Shown in pieces: positions 32,891 through 45,871 of a stretch of DNA of 64,000 nt. The notes beneath the pieces were generated by a model. That model was not told where the DNA came from, made no database searches, and saw only the letters and a list, made by a program, of their open reading frames with translations. The stretch lies in NCBI GenBank assembly GCA_025526995.1, contig JAHLKG010000014.1:620001-684000 (forward strand), written 5' to 3'. This DNA is from Powellomyces hirtus (Eukaryota > Chytridiomycota > Chytridiomycetes > Spizellomycetales > Powellomycetaceae). Position numbers and translations under genes: made by a program. Each line of letters starts with the position of its first letter. Positions within the stretch are counted from its first letter, which is position 1.

Positions 32891-33295
32891 ATCACCGTTT
32901 TCAGTACTTTATCGGAAATGCAGAAGATTGGGGAAGATTTCAATATTCTGTGTGTATTGCCTTTTTCGTAGGAGGTTTACAGCGCTCTTCTGTGATGCAG
33001 ATGACAATGTAACATTGTCAGATGCATGGACAAGTAAATGTCAAATGTATATTTTAAGTCTTCAGTCTTAACGAGAAGGTATCGATTGTTAAGCGAAACT
33101 ACCTACCGTAGAATAAATGCTTGCTTCCTCCGTTCCCTTGGCTGGTTTTGGCTAGAAATCGTGATACACCCCAACGCGGATTGCGGAATTGCCTCAGCGC
33201 TGAAGCCTGTGTTGGTGCAGTTGTGCTGCGCCACACATGGACCCAGCCAAGGGGGAAGAGAAGCAAACATTTATTTTACGGTACTTTTCTTCAGT

Positions 33296-33315
33296 CACGT
33301 GATCACACGTGATCA
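33296..33315. promoter_or_regulatory. tandem CACGTGATCA sites
   Basis: Two direct copies of CACGTGATCA abut each other, again giving paired E-boxes. They lie next to dispersed repeat copy B and resemble the E-box pair in the copia LTR. Confidence 0.4.
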
Positions 33316-33316
33316 A

Positions 33317-33410
33317 TTTCCGCTCTTAGCGTTACTGATATGGTGGTCACGCGTTCTGGACGGGGATTCCAAATTAGGATCTATTGTAGAGACCAACGTT
33401 GAGTACACAA
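33317..33410. repeat. dispersed repeat, copy B (matches 4735-4822)
   Basis: Closely similar to the stretch upstream of the Myb-type gene. On the minus strand it would read a phrase ending RTRDHHISNA against RTRDHHTGNA in copy A. No further similarity to that gene is seen around it, so it is a short terminal fragment or a solo remnant. Confidence 0.7.
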
Positions 33411-33855
33411 CCCTCAACCTCTCAATAGATCCACTTCGCAGGCACGCAATGGCTCATGCTGATCCACTATGCGGATCTGGGCCATAACAGGGTATAGTAG
33501 TCTCCCTTCTTCTCCTGTGTTTCAGATTGCATGTGCTTTTGTTTTGTGTCTTGGGTTCTCACGTGGGATTTCTTTGCTTCCTGTCTGTTTTATGACTTGA
33601 TCTGTCACATTTTAGGGCTAGTTCAGGTTTGGATAGGTTGGCAGAGTTCTGCGCGCATATGATTGGGATTGGGCAAATTGTAGAGATGAGGGTTTGTTCC
33701 TGTGGCCTGTCTTTGTGTTCAATTTCATGTTTTTTATAATACATTGCTGCATCCATAGGACATTGATCCACTTGGTATGCAAGATCAAGATACATAAAGG
33801 TATTTAGGTGGATAGGAGGCGCGCAGGGCTGCGGAAGAATTGCCTGGTACGACCA

Positions 33856-36717
33856 CTAAGCATGCTGCAAGTCCCAGCTGGCAAGCCATTTCCTGCTCCT
33901 CAGGTCTTCGATACTCTTGAAGCCAGTTCCATAGGTCAGGGGTGCAAAGTACGCGAACCCGGCGGTCGCGACCAGGAACATGAGGGTCATGGCGATCCAG
34001 TACACCACGCCGCCCTGGCGCGGCGCCACAGAGCGTCGTCGCGGTTGCGGTATTCTCTCAGGGGCGCCAGTCTCTGAGACACGGAGCGACACAAACTCGA
34101 TAACACAGGTTGTCACCATGACCGAGAAGATGAAAGCGGGCAGGTAGTGGTGCAGGAACAACATGCGTCCTTGCAAGAAGAAGGGACCCCAGTGAAGTGC
34201 CCAGCAGAGGAACAGGAAGCCCGGGGTGGAGTCCCACCAGTTGCGGACGCGGTTCCCGAAATCATCGATGCCACGGCGGAGGAGCAGACGGTCCATGATC
34301 CACATGGCCGCGTACATGACCGTTCCCGTGATGGCAGGCCACCAAACGGCAGGGTTCCCCAACAGATAGATCTGGCGCAGACCGTCCTTACGTTCCCAGA
34401 ACGAGATTCCGCGAAGGACAAACGGCCATGTTATCGGTGTGGAAGAGTACGGGTGCGGCTTGGTGAGACCAGAATTGTGTGCAACCATCAGACCTTGGAG
34501 CTCGGCAAATTTTTGCAAGAATGAAAGACGCCTGCCGGGCTTTGGCGATTTTTTAGCCTTGACCTCGGTGTCTTCGACCCCAATTTCCGTTCCGTTGACG
34601 ATCCGTGCGTGATGCACCTCATCAAACCACCACACATTAAATGATTCCGTAACAGCTTTGTTGCCGTTAATTTCCTGTTGGCCATAACCCCAGTCGGGCA
34701 GCAGGCCCTTGTGACAGTGGACAGCAACTTTGTGCACGGCGTTGACGAAGCGCAGATGCCCGCGTTTGCTTCTAACTTTGTCGCCATCTTCTCCGTCCAA
34801 AGTTTCCACGCGCCACAAGGTCTCGTTGTACCGCTGGGTTCCGTTGGCCTTAAACGTGGTCATCTCCATATGTGTAGGTGTCAACGGGGACGCCACATCG
34901 TGTGTGATGAGGTATGTGGACGTCCTGGCGTGTTTGAGGCGCACCAGATCGTTGTGACGGAGGTATCGCACACTCCGCTCTTGCTCCTCTTCATCGGGCA
35001 CGTAATGATCAACAAGGGGATAGATATCCGCGTCGACGGGTTCAATCGTCCAATGATTGTTCAGGTCACGGTGAGGGTAGCCAGTAACTTGCTGGCCCTG
35101 TGTGCTGATGCGACCGTCTTCATATCGCAATGGGTACTTGTCCACATGCGAATGAAGATATGCACTGGTATCTCTGTGGCGGATTGTGACATTCGCATAG
35201 TAGGGAATCGCTGAGAGATTGAACGACAAATCATTGTAAGATAGCTTGTTCGATGACTTTGGACATCACCACTAGCAATCAACATACCACTGGTGTTGGT
35301 GCTCACTTCACTACCCTTCAGACCGTCCTGGAACGCAGGACTCATGAACGCATCACCCGGCCCACTCTTTATTAAGATGGCAAAGTGAATGTAGAAGAAG
35401 GAGAGATAGATGGCAAGAGGCAAGAATATGAGACATAAAGCTCGTGCAGCAAAGTGACGCGAGAATTGGCGCTAAGGAATACAATATCGGAAGGAAATGG
35501 TCAGGGGGCCCTATCATGACAAGGAAAGCATACAATCTGCTCCTACCATCGACAAGCCCTTTCGGTAGTCCAGCAGATCCCAGAGATCAAAGAGAACAGC
35601 AACGCCGATGGCAGCAATGGTGAGCATACCGACCATCTTGACACTATGTCACCGGAGGTTAGGGGACAGCTTCGTTTCGAGGCAGGAAGTGGAAACGTTT
35701 GACAAAACATCAGGGGTTTTCTTACCCAGTCGTGCATGCCAAGCCAAGTCCAGTGAGCGAGAGCCACAAGTACCATCGAGGCGTGAAAGGACTGAATTGC
35801 AAGTGAATGGGTCAGCACAATCTCAATGGTAGAGTTTCAACGATGAAACGTACATGTGCTTCAGTTTCTGGAACTTGACCCAGGCATATACCGAGCAGAC
35901 GGCAAAAAGAGTGAGCATGCTGTCGAGAAGGATGAGGCGGGATTGCGTGATCAAAGAGTTGTCTGTACACAGAAAGGACGAAGAAAAACATGACAGAGAG
36001 ATCAGCCAAGACGCCCCAGAGCTCAGGATGTTGCCTCTATTCAGAGATGTTTTCGCAAAGCACGCACCAAGGACAATGAGCATGGCGCCGAAAGTCGCGC
36101 CAACCACACTGAGTTTCATTTCCTTCAGCGTCAAAAAGACGATGGGGGCAATGAGGGCTCCACAGGTGGCGGGTAGCAATCTCAATGCAATGTAAGGCAC
36201 GTTGTTTGCAACATAATCGTCACCAATGTTGTCGAACAAGAAGTGACCATCATAGCCGACGAACCAGCCAGCGGCGGCCAGCAAGAGCTTTCCGAGCGGA
36301 GGGTGGACATCAAAGTAGTACTCTCGCCGCAGATAGTAAGAGGCAAATTTTCCAAAGTGAACCTCATCGAAACTGAAGAGAGCACGGGTTCATTGTCAAT
36401 TGCATTCATTTGAGGAGAGCAACGCCACATAGGCAATGATCTTACACGACTTGGCCAGGATCGCCGATTCCCCAAGTTCTTGTCAGGAATGACAAACCGG
36501 TTATGATGAGAAAGGCAGCCTTGTATGCTAGGCTGATTTTTTTTTCTCTTCCGAGGGTGGCGGCGGAAATGGAAGATTGGATCTGAGCAGGAACGGCGAG
36601 TTTCTTCTTTTCGTCGTCAAGAACAGGCACTTGTTCTGCAAGGTCCTTCTTGACCTTGCGCTGGCGGACGGCCGAAGCCGCCGGATCTGCGTCGACGACA
36701 GCGGTGGGTTTGTCCAT
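33856..36717 (-). CDS. PMT4: protein O-mannosyltransferase, PMT4/POMT1 type
   Basis: Starts MDKPTAVVDADPAAS (36717) and has about seven exons. The N-terminal part has TRTWGIGDPGQVV and then the GT39 catalytic core (FDVHPPLGKLLLAAAGWFVG), with several membrane helices (LIAPIVFLTLKEM, LLDSMLTLFAVCSVYAW). The luminal MIR region reads VTIRHRDTSAYLHSH, then KYPLRYEDGRISTQGQQVTG, wording typical of PMT4 and not PMT1 or PMT2. The large last exon ends with four hydrophobic helices and WDLQHA at 33856. It moves mannose from dolichyl-phosphate-mannose to Ser/Thr of membrane-attached proteins in the ER. A CT-rich tract lies upstream of the start. Confidence 0.92.
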
Positions 36718-37717
36718 TGGTGACTGTACTGAGTGGGGGGCTGTCCACTACTGTCTTTCTTTCTCCGACAAACGGCAAGAGGGAAACGACCATCGCAATC
36801 CTCATGCCGCAGGGAAGCGCAGCAGAAATGACTGGATCAAAAGTGTGTTACGCGACGCGTCCTTCTTTCTTCTTCTTTCTTTCTTTCTTTTCCACTTTCA
36901 ACTTGTTTATTTGATGCAAAATGGATGGACGAAAGGACGAAAGGACTGAATGCCTCGGAGGGGCAGAGAGAGGTGGAAAGAGAGCTGCATATCCTTCGCG
37001 TGTCGCCTCGGCTGATATTTCACAGTGGGATAGATACATATCAAACATTGTAATGGAAGCGGACAGCTATTCGCAAAAAACCCAGTTAGGCAACTGTCTG
37101 ATGATGCGCACGCTTGGCACAAGGACGCTTTCAAAAACGATTCACATGCAGACATTGGCCTAATATTGTCTCCGGGTGACGCAAGTCAGTGAATCTTGTG
37201 TCAACTACAGATTGCAACGGATATTGATCATGAAGCATATTGCCTCGAATGGAGGGACACGCGGACGGAAGAGTGTTGATAGGAAATGAAGCCATGGGTA
37301 GTCCGCATTTGAAGAAGAAGGGGAAGAAGGAGAAGAAGATATTGGGACAGTAGGTAGACATATATGGCAAAATAAAATCTACACACAAAAGAACAATATG
37401 AGAGACTTTTGACATCGATATCTTGATTGATGTCCGAAACAAGCGGACCCGGACAACCTGCGGACTGACGCGTTTCCCACAGTTCTCCTTTCTTTGCTCA
37501 CACCCCCATTTGCACTCGCATGCGCCTACAATCCAGAACCATCTATCAACGCCCGCCCGTATCAGCGCTTCCGCTCAACGCAGGGCCTCGTCAAGTGTGT
37601 ACTTTCAATCATTCAGAACTCCAACGGACGTCAACGCCACGTCCCCCTTTTGCCGATTCACGCGTCGTTGCAACACCTGCCCATTCCCATATCAAACGAA
37701 CAGAAACACAATAAACC
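36718..37717. other. divergent promoter region between PMT4 and DSN1
   Basis: This 1-kb gap holds a TTTCTTTC-type pyrimidine tract (36862-36896), a short GAAGAAGGGGAAG tract near 37313-37340 and no coding-like ORF. The two flanking genes are transcribed away from it. Confidence 0.5.
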
Positions 37718-39524
37718 ATGAGCAGACGGCGAAAGTCCGCCAATCATGGACCTGACAATGGTAACGCATCGTAGCACGCAATAGCGTGAACCTTGCCTGC
37801 GGAAGTTTTGGAGAGAGATTGATAGTACAGTTCGATGCATTCCACTGGTCACGAATCTGACCTTCTTATTTTGGTGGTTGTGTCGGAAAACAGACGACAC
37901 GTACGATGATCATGGGTTCGTCTTCAAGCCCGCGAAATCATTGAAGTCGTCGGCAAAGACCCCGAAACCCCATCCAACCCACGTAGATTCCCCAGTGAAG
38001 CCGCCCCCTCGAGTCCTCGCAACCCCACACCCCTCTTTATCCTCTTCCTCCTCACGCAACAATGACCGACGGAAAACCACAGCGGCGTCGATTCTTCCGT
38101 CCGGTCCGCTCGACCTCCGCATTGAGGTGCTCCGTCCGCGTAGGTCGCTGGCGCCACCGCCTCGCTCGTCCGCCCTTGGACCAAATGATTACACGGCCGA
38201 TTTGCCTCTCACTGGCGATACGCCTATGATTGCGCGCAACAAAAGCATGCGGGAGGGGAGTGGTGGCGGTGGTGGAAGACGGAGAAGCAGCTTAGGGATG
38301 CGGGGGAAACGAATCTCATCTGCACACAACGGGCTTTGCCGTAAGTAATAATGAACGAACGACAAACCTTGCCTTCTGCGCAGCCAAAGACTGCAGGCTT
38401 ACATGTTCCTGCTCTCTCTCCCACTTGATGATGCAGCACCTCCACATGAGACAATTGATCCGACTGATTTTTATCGCCACATCGACGCCGAGCTGTCGGA
38501 CCCGAACCGCATGCGCCAGCTGCTCGTGTGGTGCGCGCAACGAAGCCTTGGCTCGGCCGACTCTCCTTCCACGAAGCTGGACAGCATCCTCGCCCAGATC
38601 TGTACGTATTTTGGAAACGCGGGATGTGATGGTTTATGCAATCTCCATTTTCACTGTCTACTCCTTTGATTTGCATACTCAACTTTGATGTATTTTTGAT
38701 AGTGCGAGAGGTGCAGAAAGACGTTATTCATGGCTTGACCAGCAAGCAGATCAACACTTCGTGGTATCACCGTCCTGTACGTATATGGAGCTTCACGTCA
38801 AATTGACCCTCAACATCCCCCCATTCCTCGCGCATTTTACTGCAAATGTCCTCATCTTGTTATACCCTACGCTTAGGCCGATCCCTTGGAGCACGTCGAA
38901 AGCCCAGTGAAGAAACTCCCACACCCGCAAAACATTGCCAACGCCCAAAAGCTCGTAGAGTACAACTGCGAGCTTGACCGCCTGCGCCGCGAAGAAGACA
39001 CGTGGAACGCGTTGCTCGCCAATTACGCGGCTCATCATTCCCCAACACCATCATCATTACGACAGCAGCGTAAAGAACAAGACGCTGCGATTGCGAAGGG
39101 CGACGATGATGCGAACAGGGATGTTCTGACGCGGGCTGACAAGGCGGCCCTCGCCCGTGAACAGCCAGGCGTCCATGCACGCAAGGTGGACGAGTGGATC
39201 GAAACCACATTTGCGGATCTCCGCATCGAGGTAGGTTCAACTGCAAAAGCCAACGACAACCCCACCGCAAAGAATCCTGCGAGCTCGTTGCTGATAATCT
39301 CCTTTCTTGCTCTGCTCAATCTTCTTGTCAATAAATCAAAGCTTGACGCGACGTTGGCCGCCCTACACAAAGTCCAAGCCTTTGAACACCGCACGCGCAC
39401 CCTCGCCGACGGCGTGTTTGACCGCGTCCTCGCCGCGTACGCCGAAAAGGACAACAAAGCTCGCAACGCGGTAGATCCTATTGACGTCCTGCGCCTGCTG
39501 TCCAGTGTCGCTACCAACTCCTAG
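37718..39524 (+). CDS. DSN1: kinetochore protein Dsn1/Mis13 (MIND complex)
   Basis: Starts MSRRRKSANHGPDN and splices at once to DDTYDDHGFVFKPAK. A Ser/Pro-rich N-terminal part leads to the family hallmark RRSSLGMRGKRISS. After an intron comes DPTDFYRHIDAELSDPNRMR and LLVWCAQRSL, the Mis12-complex contact region. Coiled-coil stretches (CELDRLRREEDTWNALLANY) and a C-terminal segment (VFDRVLAAYAEK) end at 39524. Five or six exons. The protein links the inner kinetochore to the Ndc80 complex as part of the Mis12/MIND complex in the nucleus. The basic RGKRISS motif is the expected Aurora-B-type site. Length and motif order fit the family. Confidence 0.85.
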
Positions 39525-39852
39525 GGAAGCAGACAATAACAATGGAAAATGCGCAGAGACACTTGCTTGTATTCCCTTCACTACAGCTGCGTTGGGATCC
39601 AGACACAAAAACAAAAGCATTTCCTTGCCAGTTTTCTGAACGGTAGCTGTACCGGGCGCTGATCATCGCTGGTCACAAATCCCGCTTTCTGTGCCCAAGC
39701 GAAGGACTCCCATTTTGTACAAACAAATACATCTGGCCTATTTTAGTCATGTTGGTTCCGGGCCCAACGAGATTTCGCGCACGCCACAAGCATCCTGCGG
39801 AAATCAGAAAATATGGCGGTTGTATACGTAACCATTTATTTCTTTCGTTTGT

Positions 39853-42021
39853 TCAGATGACTTGTGTAATACCACTGCTGGCGACCATTTCCTCCTTTGT
39901 GATCAAATGAGTGGTTTTCACGATCCTGTAAGCGGAAGCGTTAATCTACGATTCGCGCATTATGCGCCTTCATAGTACAGAGTGTGCGGCAGACACTCAC
40001 AGTTCGAGCAACGACGTGATGTTGGTGGACCATTCGTTCAGCGTAGTGTTGGCATCCCGTTTCTGTTGGAACGCTACAATGCCCGCTGGCCGGTCGATTC
40101 GCGCCCAGATGGTTTTCTTCACAACCAGATTCGACAAGAACTCTTCCGACTCCTACATACACCAAAAGGCCATCAGAAAACATTTAAACAGACGGCTATC
40201 GTGGTATTCCGCCGAAGCGTACCGGTGGACTCAGATCCAGAAGCTGGGTTAGGCGCTTTACGGTTATCCGGTCGTAGTACTTTGCAACGACGCGAATGTT
40301 CTGCAATGACCAGAGAAAGGTCAGTCAGATCCGGGCATTCTTCATGCGGCATATGGAATAGTGAAAAGAAACCCACGTGTTCAATAACGCGCTTGTGCAG
40401 GTCCTTGTATCGTTGCTGGCCATCTTCTGTCTTCGTGTCAAAGACGTAGCTGTCCTTCCATAATGAGCCGTAGATCTCCTCCATCTTGGGCCATCGCATC
40501 AGCTCGTTGACAATGAAGCACTTTGTGAATTCTCTATAATGAGCCGGCCTCTGTCAGTGAATTACAACGACAAGTAGTTATGCATATGGTTGTGAGATTC
40601 CGCGCTTACTTGAATAGCGGAATAGAGGCCAGTTTGGGGTCCTCCACAATACGATGGATCAAATCTGATTGCTCATTGTCATATGGAGCTAGCACCACAA
40701 AGAACATGATCTTTCTCAACGTCTGATTGTCAGGTACAGGAGAATGGTTCAGCAGTGATTCAGTGGGTTCCAATCATCTCTACATTTAATAAACTCGGCA
40801 AAAACTCACATAGATCTGTTTTTGCTCATCCTCTTTGACAATGGTCGTGTCGTAAATTTGGCGATAGTGTTTGCAAACGTCGAGATACTGTCCTTCGTGT
40901 ACCGCGTATTGAACCATCAGTTGGTAGTATCGGTATTTGAGGTCCTACGGTATTGAATAACGTAAGGCTATGATTCTCCGATGTGATCTAATAGAAAGAC
41001 AGTCGATTTACATCGTTGGCGGCATCCTTGAAGAACTTGGAACTGATCTTGCGGCTGATGATCTGCACCCTCGTGTAATCCTTCTTGGCAAGCACGAGTC
41101 GCATTTGTTCCAAAATGAAGTCGGTCTTCTCGCGTTTGTCCATTGAGCCGAATGTCTCGACCTGAAGGTCCTGGAGGATATCGGCCGCCTCAACAATTTT
41201 TCCTTCCTTCTCTTTAATCTCGGCCAAAGTCCTGGTCAACCGAGCCCGCTCAACTTCGACAAAGATCTTTGTATAGGCAGGGGATCAGTTACTAGCAAGC
41301 TCTCAACAGATAACTCTGCTTCGTTTCTACCTTGCCGTCCGTCACCGTTCTCAACGTCTCGATAAATTCCAACTTTGTGGCCATGTCTGGTGTTTTATCA
41401 ATGTATGTCATGGCCTCCTGGATCATTTTCGTCACAGCCTGATAGAGAATCTCCGTCAATAAACGCATCCACTTGCAGTGCCGTAAAAGACATTGACAGG
41501 AGGCGCCTTAACACTACAACGCACCTGCTTCAGCAGACCGTGTCGTTTGGAGAGCAAAACAATGTTCTCATTGAGAATCTTCCAGTCGCCTGACTTCAAT
41601 GATATTTGCAGTGCAGCGATAAGGACCCGCGAGTTGGACGCCAAATCCGCAGCCTAGTATGTTTCCAGGCTTCAAGTCAGCATCATATATTCCCTGCAGA
41701 TGCTAGCTTAACATGAAGACATACCACACGCGTTTGCTTCTCCAGAGCGAGGAGTTTTTCCAGTGCTTCGGTGACATTGGTCTATTACGAAACAATTTGC
41801 CATCACGGTCAGATCTAGGCATTGGTAACGTGTTTCTCTACCCCTCTCCGGCGCGACTTTGGAGAGCACAGAGCAAACCAGTCGTCTCTTCAATCCCAAA
41901 GACCCAGCACATCGTCAACTTATTTGAGGAAGTCTTAATGTACCTGCGCGGTGGCTTCGATTTCCGGCAGTTGCGCGTCGACGATTGCCGAGCAATCTTT
42001 TTGCATCTTCTCTTCAGACAT
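39853..42021 (-). CDS. RPN5: 26S proteasome lid subunit Rpn5 (PSMD12)
   Basis: Starts [20 protein letters not shown] (42021). About ten exons follow with helical-repeat segments ([58 protein letters not shown]) and the PCI domain ([30 protein letters not shown]). The last exon restores the typical end [12 protein letters not shown] and stops with TGA at 39853. It is a scaffold of the proteasome lid and needed for lid assembly. Its start lies 364 bp from that of DNALI1 on the other strand. Confidence 0.92.
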
Positions 42022-42385
42022 TGTAGCTAGAGAGTTGGCACGAGCGACGTGGGATTCGTGAAAGATTCAGCTTGTGCTTCCGGACAGACAGAGTATTGTA
42101 TATCTCGAGGTGATGGAACACGCCGTGGGAAATGACAGCCGTTTCGTATAGCGAAATGCAACTTGAACGCAACTCTCAACGTCGACACGTCACTTGCGAT
42201 TCGAACCGGTCTGTTTCGCTTACGTGATGCTCGCGGTCTGTCGAGTTCCGCTCGTGTCTGCAAATGTTCAGGATCAAACCCGCCATACACTATTCTTCTC
42301 ATCCAAGATCACTGTGTTCTATATACCAGGGTTATAGATTTAGACAGACTCACCACTCTGCTTTACTCCACAAAAACAGCTGCTC
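42022..42385. promoter_or_regulatory. shared RPN5/DNALI1 divergent promoter
   Basis: Only 364 bp lie between the two start codons, which face away from each other. No TATA box stands out. A bidirectional promoter is inferred from spacing alone. Confidence 0.5.
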
Positions 42386-43550
42386 ATGATCCAACCATCA
42401 CACTCGCTCGTCAAGTACGACAACCCCGTGCTCGTGTCCCGGACAGATGGCGGGATCGGTGGAAAATCGTCGCTGAAAGGAGGGGACCGTGGCGGAGGAA
42501 TGCTGGATGGATCAAAAAAGCTCCCGCCTGTTGGAAAGAAACAGCTCCCACCCGTCGACGACAAAGGACGACCCAAAACCCCTAGCCAGACTGAGGACAT
42601 CTTGAACTCTATCTTGCCTCCAAGGTGATAAGGACGGCCATGACAGTGGATTCTCATCACCAAACTGCCCTCTAACAAGGTCTGGATCTTCATTGTGTCA
42701 TAGGGAATGGGATGAGACTGGTCAGCTGTGGGTGCAAAAAGTCTCCAGCACTCCGGCAACGCGTCTGGACGTGATAAATCTCCAGGTACCTGCAGTTTCT
42801 ATCAGTCCATGGAACACACAACTGACGAGACTCTTCATGCCGGCAATGACTTACATTAGGAACAACTAGACCATATGCTTCAAAAGCGCCAGGCGCGCGA
42901 AACCGGCATCGACCCTGTGCGACGCGAACTCTACAGTCAATGTTTCGGTATAGACCGGCTTCTCGCTTCTGTCATTTAATATGTTCCAGAATGCTGAGAA
43001 TTCTGCTCCTCCGACGCCTAGACGAACTAATCCGACAGGTCACTATCAGCTGCCAAGAGCGCGGTCTCTTGCTCCTGCGTGTGCGCGACGAGATCCGCAT
43101 GTCGATCGCTGCGTACCAAACGTTGTATGAAAGTAGTGTTGCGTTTGGAATGAGGAAAGCATTGCAGGCAGAGCAAGGAAAATCAGACATGGAGAACAGG
43201 GTAGAAGCACGATCCGAAGTTGGATTTATATTGCAGTTTCTGAAACTTGAAACTTTCTGCTGGATTTAGATCAAAGAGTTGGAGGAAGAGAAACGTCAAT
43301 TGGAACAGAGCGTATTAGAACTCAAAGCAAAATGCGAAGCAATCGAGAAGCGGGAGAGCGAGCGCCGCGCAATGGAAGAGCGAAAACATGCCGAGGAAAT
43401 TGCTTTCTTGAAGAAGACTAACGTTCAATTGAAGGTAACGCAATGCTACATGAGAACGATGATGATGCCCGTCAATTATCAGGCACTAAAATTAAAATTA
43501 TCGTTTCTCAGACGCAACTGGAAGGCATCCTGAGCCCTCAAAAGAAATAG
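42386..43550 (+). CDS. DNALI1: axonemal dynein light intermediate polypeptide (p28 type)
   Basis: Starts MIQPSHSLVKYDNPVLVSR, the usual N-terminus of this family, and soon reaches TEDILNSILPPR before the first donor. Later exons read REWDETGQLWVQKVSSTPAT, HMLQKRQARETGIDPVRREL, DELIRQVTISCQERGLLLLR and VRDEIRMSIAAYQTLYESSV. A coiled coil (ELEEEKRQLEQSVLELKAK) follows and the protein ends TQLEGILSPQKK (43550). Six exons, all joining in frame. It is a subunit of single-headed inner-arm dyneins in motile flagella. This gene by itself shows that the organism makes flagellated cells. Confidence 0.95.
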
Positions 43551-43917
43551 AGGCTGTCGCTTGCTGCATGCGCGCCGAGTTCTGGGGGCCTTCTGGTATT
43601 TTCCTCCACCCTGACTGGTGCGGGGTAGCGAAAATGTCCAGATGGCATGACATAGCGGGACCACTGTGGCAACATAGCGAGGCCTGTTTTCATCCGCACC
43701 ATTTTGCTTTGTATTTACTTTTCGTCGCAACGTTGCACCGTCAATGAGAATAAAAGAAGTTCTCTCAAGTGGTATTCCTTCTACCGGAGTTTGTGTATCC
43801 CGACAGGACCAATCACTGTTTTAGATCGAAAAAAAAAACTGGTCCATTTATTAGAAGAGAAAGCATGGAATATAGTCGGGTGGGTAAAATGCAGGAGAAA
43901 TGTGTATGAATAGGTCT

Positions 43918-45871
43918 TTAGTGTTTTCCACCGAACTGTGACTCGGTGACTCCCTTGCCCATCGCAGCCGTGGCTGTGACACCTCCTTGTACGGTTTTAA
44001 CTGAAGAGAAGAGAAGATTGGTTAAGTATCGATCAAACATGCTACGGTGAGGAAAAACTTACTGAAGTTGTCGTAGAATTCGGCACCGGACCATTTTTGG
44101 TGCGAGAGAGTCTCGACACCGTTAATACGCTCCTGACGTTGAATGCCTTCGACATAGGCAAGCATTCCACGCTTTGCGTAATCACGGGCAAACAGATCCG
44201 TGATGAGTGCATCCGAATGGAACTATCGGAGAGAAAGGATCAGCACCGTTGTCGTAACGACGCATAACAACAATGAGTCATGAACTTACCCCAGCCAAGG
44301 TGATGAATTGCCACGCAAACCCGAGCTTCGCAATGTCGCCGATGAAGCTTGAGATTTGCGCGTCTGACATGCCAGCAGCGTCCCAGTTGAAGGACGGAGA
44401 CAGGTTGTATGCGAGCATGGTGTCGGGGTGAACCTTGTGGACGCCGGTGGAGAACTCTTGCGCCTGCTCGTAAATGGGCTTCTTGGTCTCCATCCAAATC
44501 AGGTCGGCGTACGGGGCGTATGCCACACCACGGTTCACGCAAGCAGGCGTACCTCCCTGGTAACGGAAGTAACCTTCTCGGACACGAGGAGCGTTCCAGC
44601 ACCAGAAGGGGTCGACACCGAAGGATTTGGCCAAAGCACGGGCTTTGGCGTTGGAGAGGTGCTCCGCCTTGGAGAGGAATTCGGTAGCTTGAGCGCCCTT
44701 ACCGGCAGCCTTCAGAGCATCCACAACGGCCTCAGAGTACAACTTGATGCCAGCCTTGGACACCCAGTCGTCCTCGACAGCTTGAAGAGCATTTCCGATT
44801 TTGCCGTTCTTCTCCGCCTCGGCCATCACATCTACGAGAGGCTGCTGGTGCGGGTTCGTGGATCCGAGGATGAACGGGTGGTCACGAGAGTCGATATTGG
44901 AGGTGATGAGGGTAGCGGCTTCGGCATCAGTTCGGGCAACAACAATGTTTTCCACACCCATAATGTCAAACTGCAGACGAACAGCAACCAGACGATTGAT
45001 GTGCTCGGAGATGGGAACAAGCACCTTTCCGGCCATGTGGCCGCACTTCTTGGTACCGGCAGCCTGATCCTCGAGATGGATACCAGCGGCACCACGTTCG
45101 ACGAACATCTTGGCCAACTTCATGTTAGCGGTGATACCACCGTGACCGGTGTCAGCGTCGGCAATGATAGGGCGCAGGAAGTCAACGAAGGGCGCTTTTG
45201 TACGTTCCGCCAGCGGCAAGGACAAGCGCTCTTCGCGCTGTTTTCGGTCGTGGAAAAGCTGGGCAAAGAAGAGTTGCTCTACTTTGTTAGGCACGGTGTC
45301 CTACAAAGAAGAAGAAAAGAATGCGTCAGTCGTCGAGCGATTTAATGGATATTCCGCGCAGGCTGTCATCCCGCGATTGTTGCGTGAGACTACAAGTATC
45401 TCGTGCTGCACTCTAACGCTCACCATGGGGTAGTCGGCAAGATCGGGTCCGGGTTCGTTGGTAGTAGAGGCCGTGGACGAGCATTGCCAGCCGGAAACGT
45501 AGATGGTGTCGAGGTACTTGGCCATCTGGGTGACCTGAATTGTGTCCAAAGCACCGTAGGTGAACGAGGCAGTCTTATTGGCTTTGTGGTCTTGCAAAAG
45601 CTTCCAAAGCTTCTTGGCTTGAGATGCGGAAGGGTAGTCGGGCTGGAGGGTTCCGCGCTTCTTCACAACTGTAGGAAAGGAGAATCATGTCAGTCATCGT
45701 TCTCTGCCATTCCCACGTTTGATTGACATGCGATGGACACTCACCATCTTCGGCGCTGTAAGGACGCTTCACGAGACGGAAACGCTCGGAGCCCCACCAG
45801 GCCTTGACGGCCTTGACCTCCTCGTCGTAGATGCGCTGTTCCTCAGCAAGGGCGTTAGAAGAGAGACCCAT
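43918..45871 (-). CDS. ICL1: isocitrate lyase
   Basis: Starts [20 protein letters not shown] (45871), with five exons. The catalytic loop [13 protein letters not shown] carries the active-site Cys, and DADTGHGG, the family Asp-rich metal site, precedes it ([16 protein letters not shown]). [11 protein letters not shown] and later NLSPSFNW and LAYVEGIQ also match the family. The C-terminal exon ends ESQFGGKH at 43918, without a canonical peroxisomal tripeptide. The enzyme splits isocitrate to succinate and glyoxylate and so allows growth on fats or C2 compounds, fitting zoospores that burn stored lipid. It is convergent with DNALI1. Confidence 0.95.

Larger units (their letters stand above)
32891..33855. 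other. intergenic, with mobile-element debris
   Basis: Right of the array there are short coding-like pieces without a clear frame (for example ALFCDADDNVTLSDAWTSK). A CACGTGATCA direct repeat and a dispersed-repeat copy follow. No intact gene is supported before PMT4. Confidence 0.5.
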
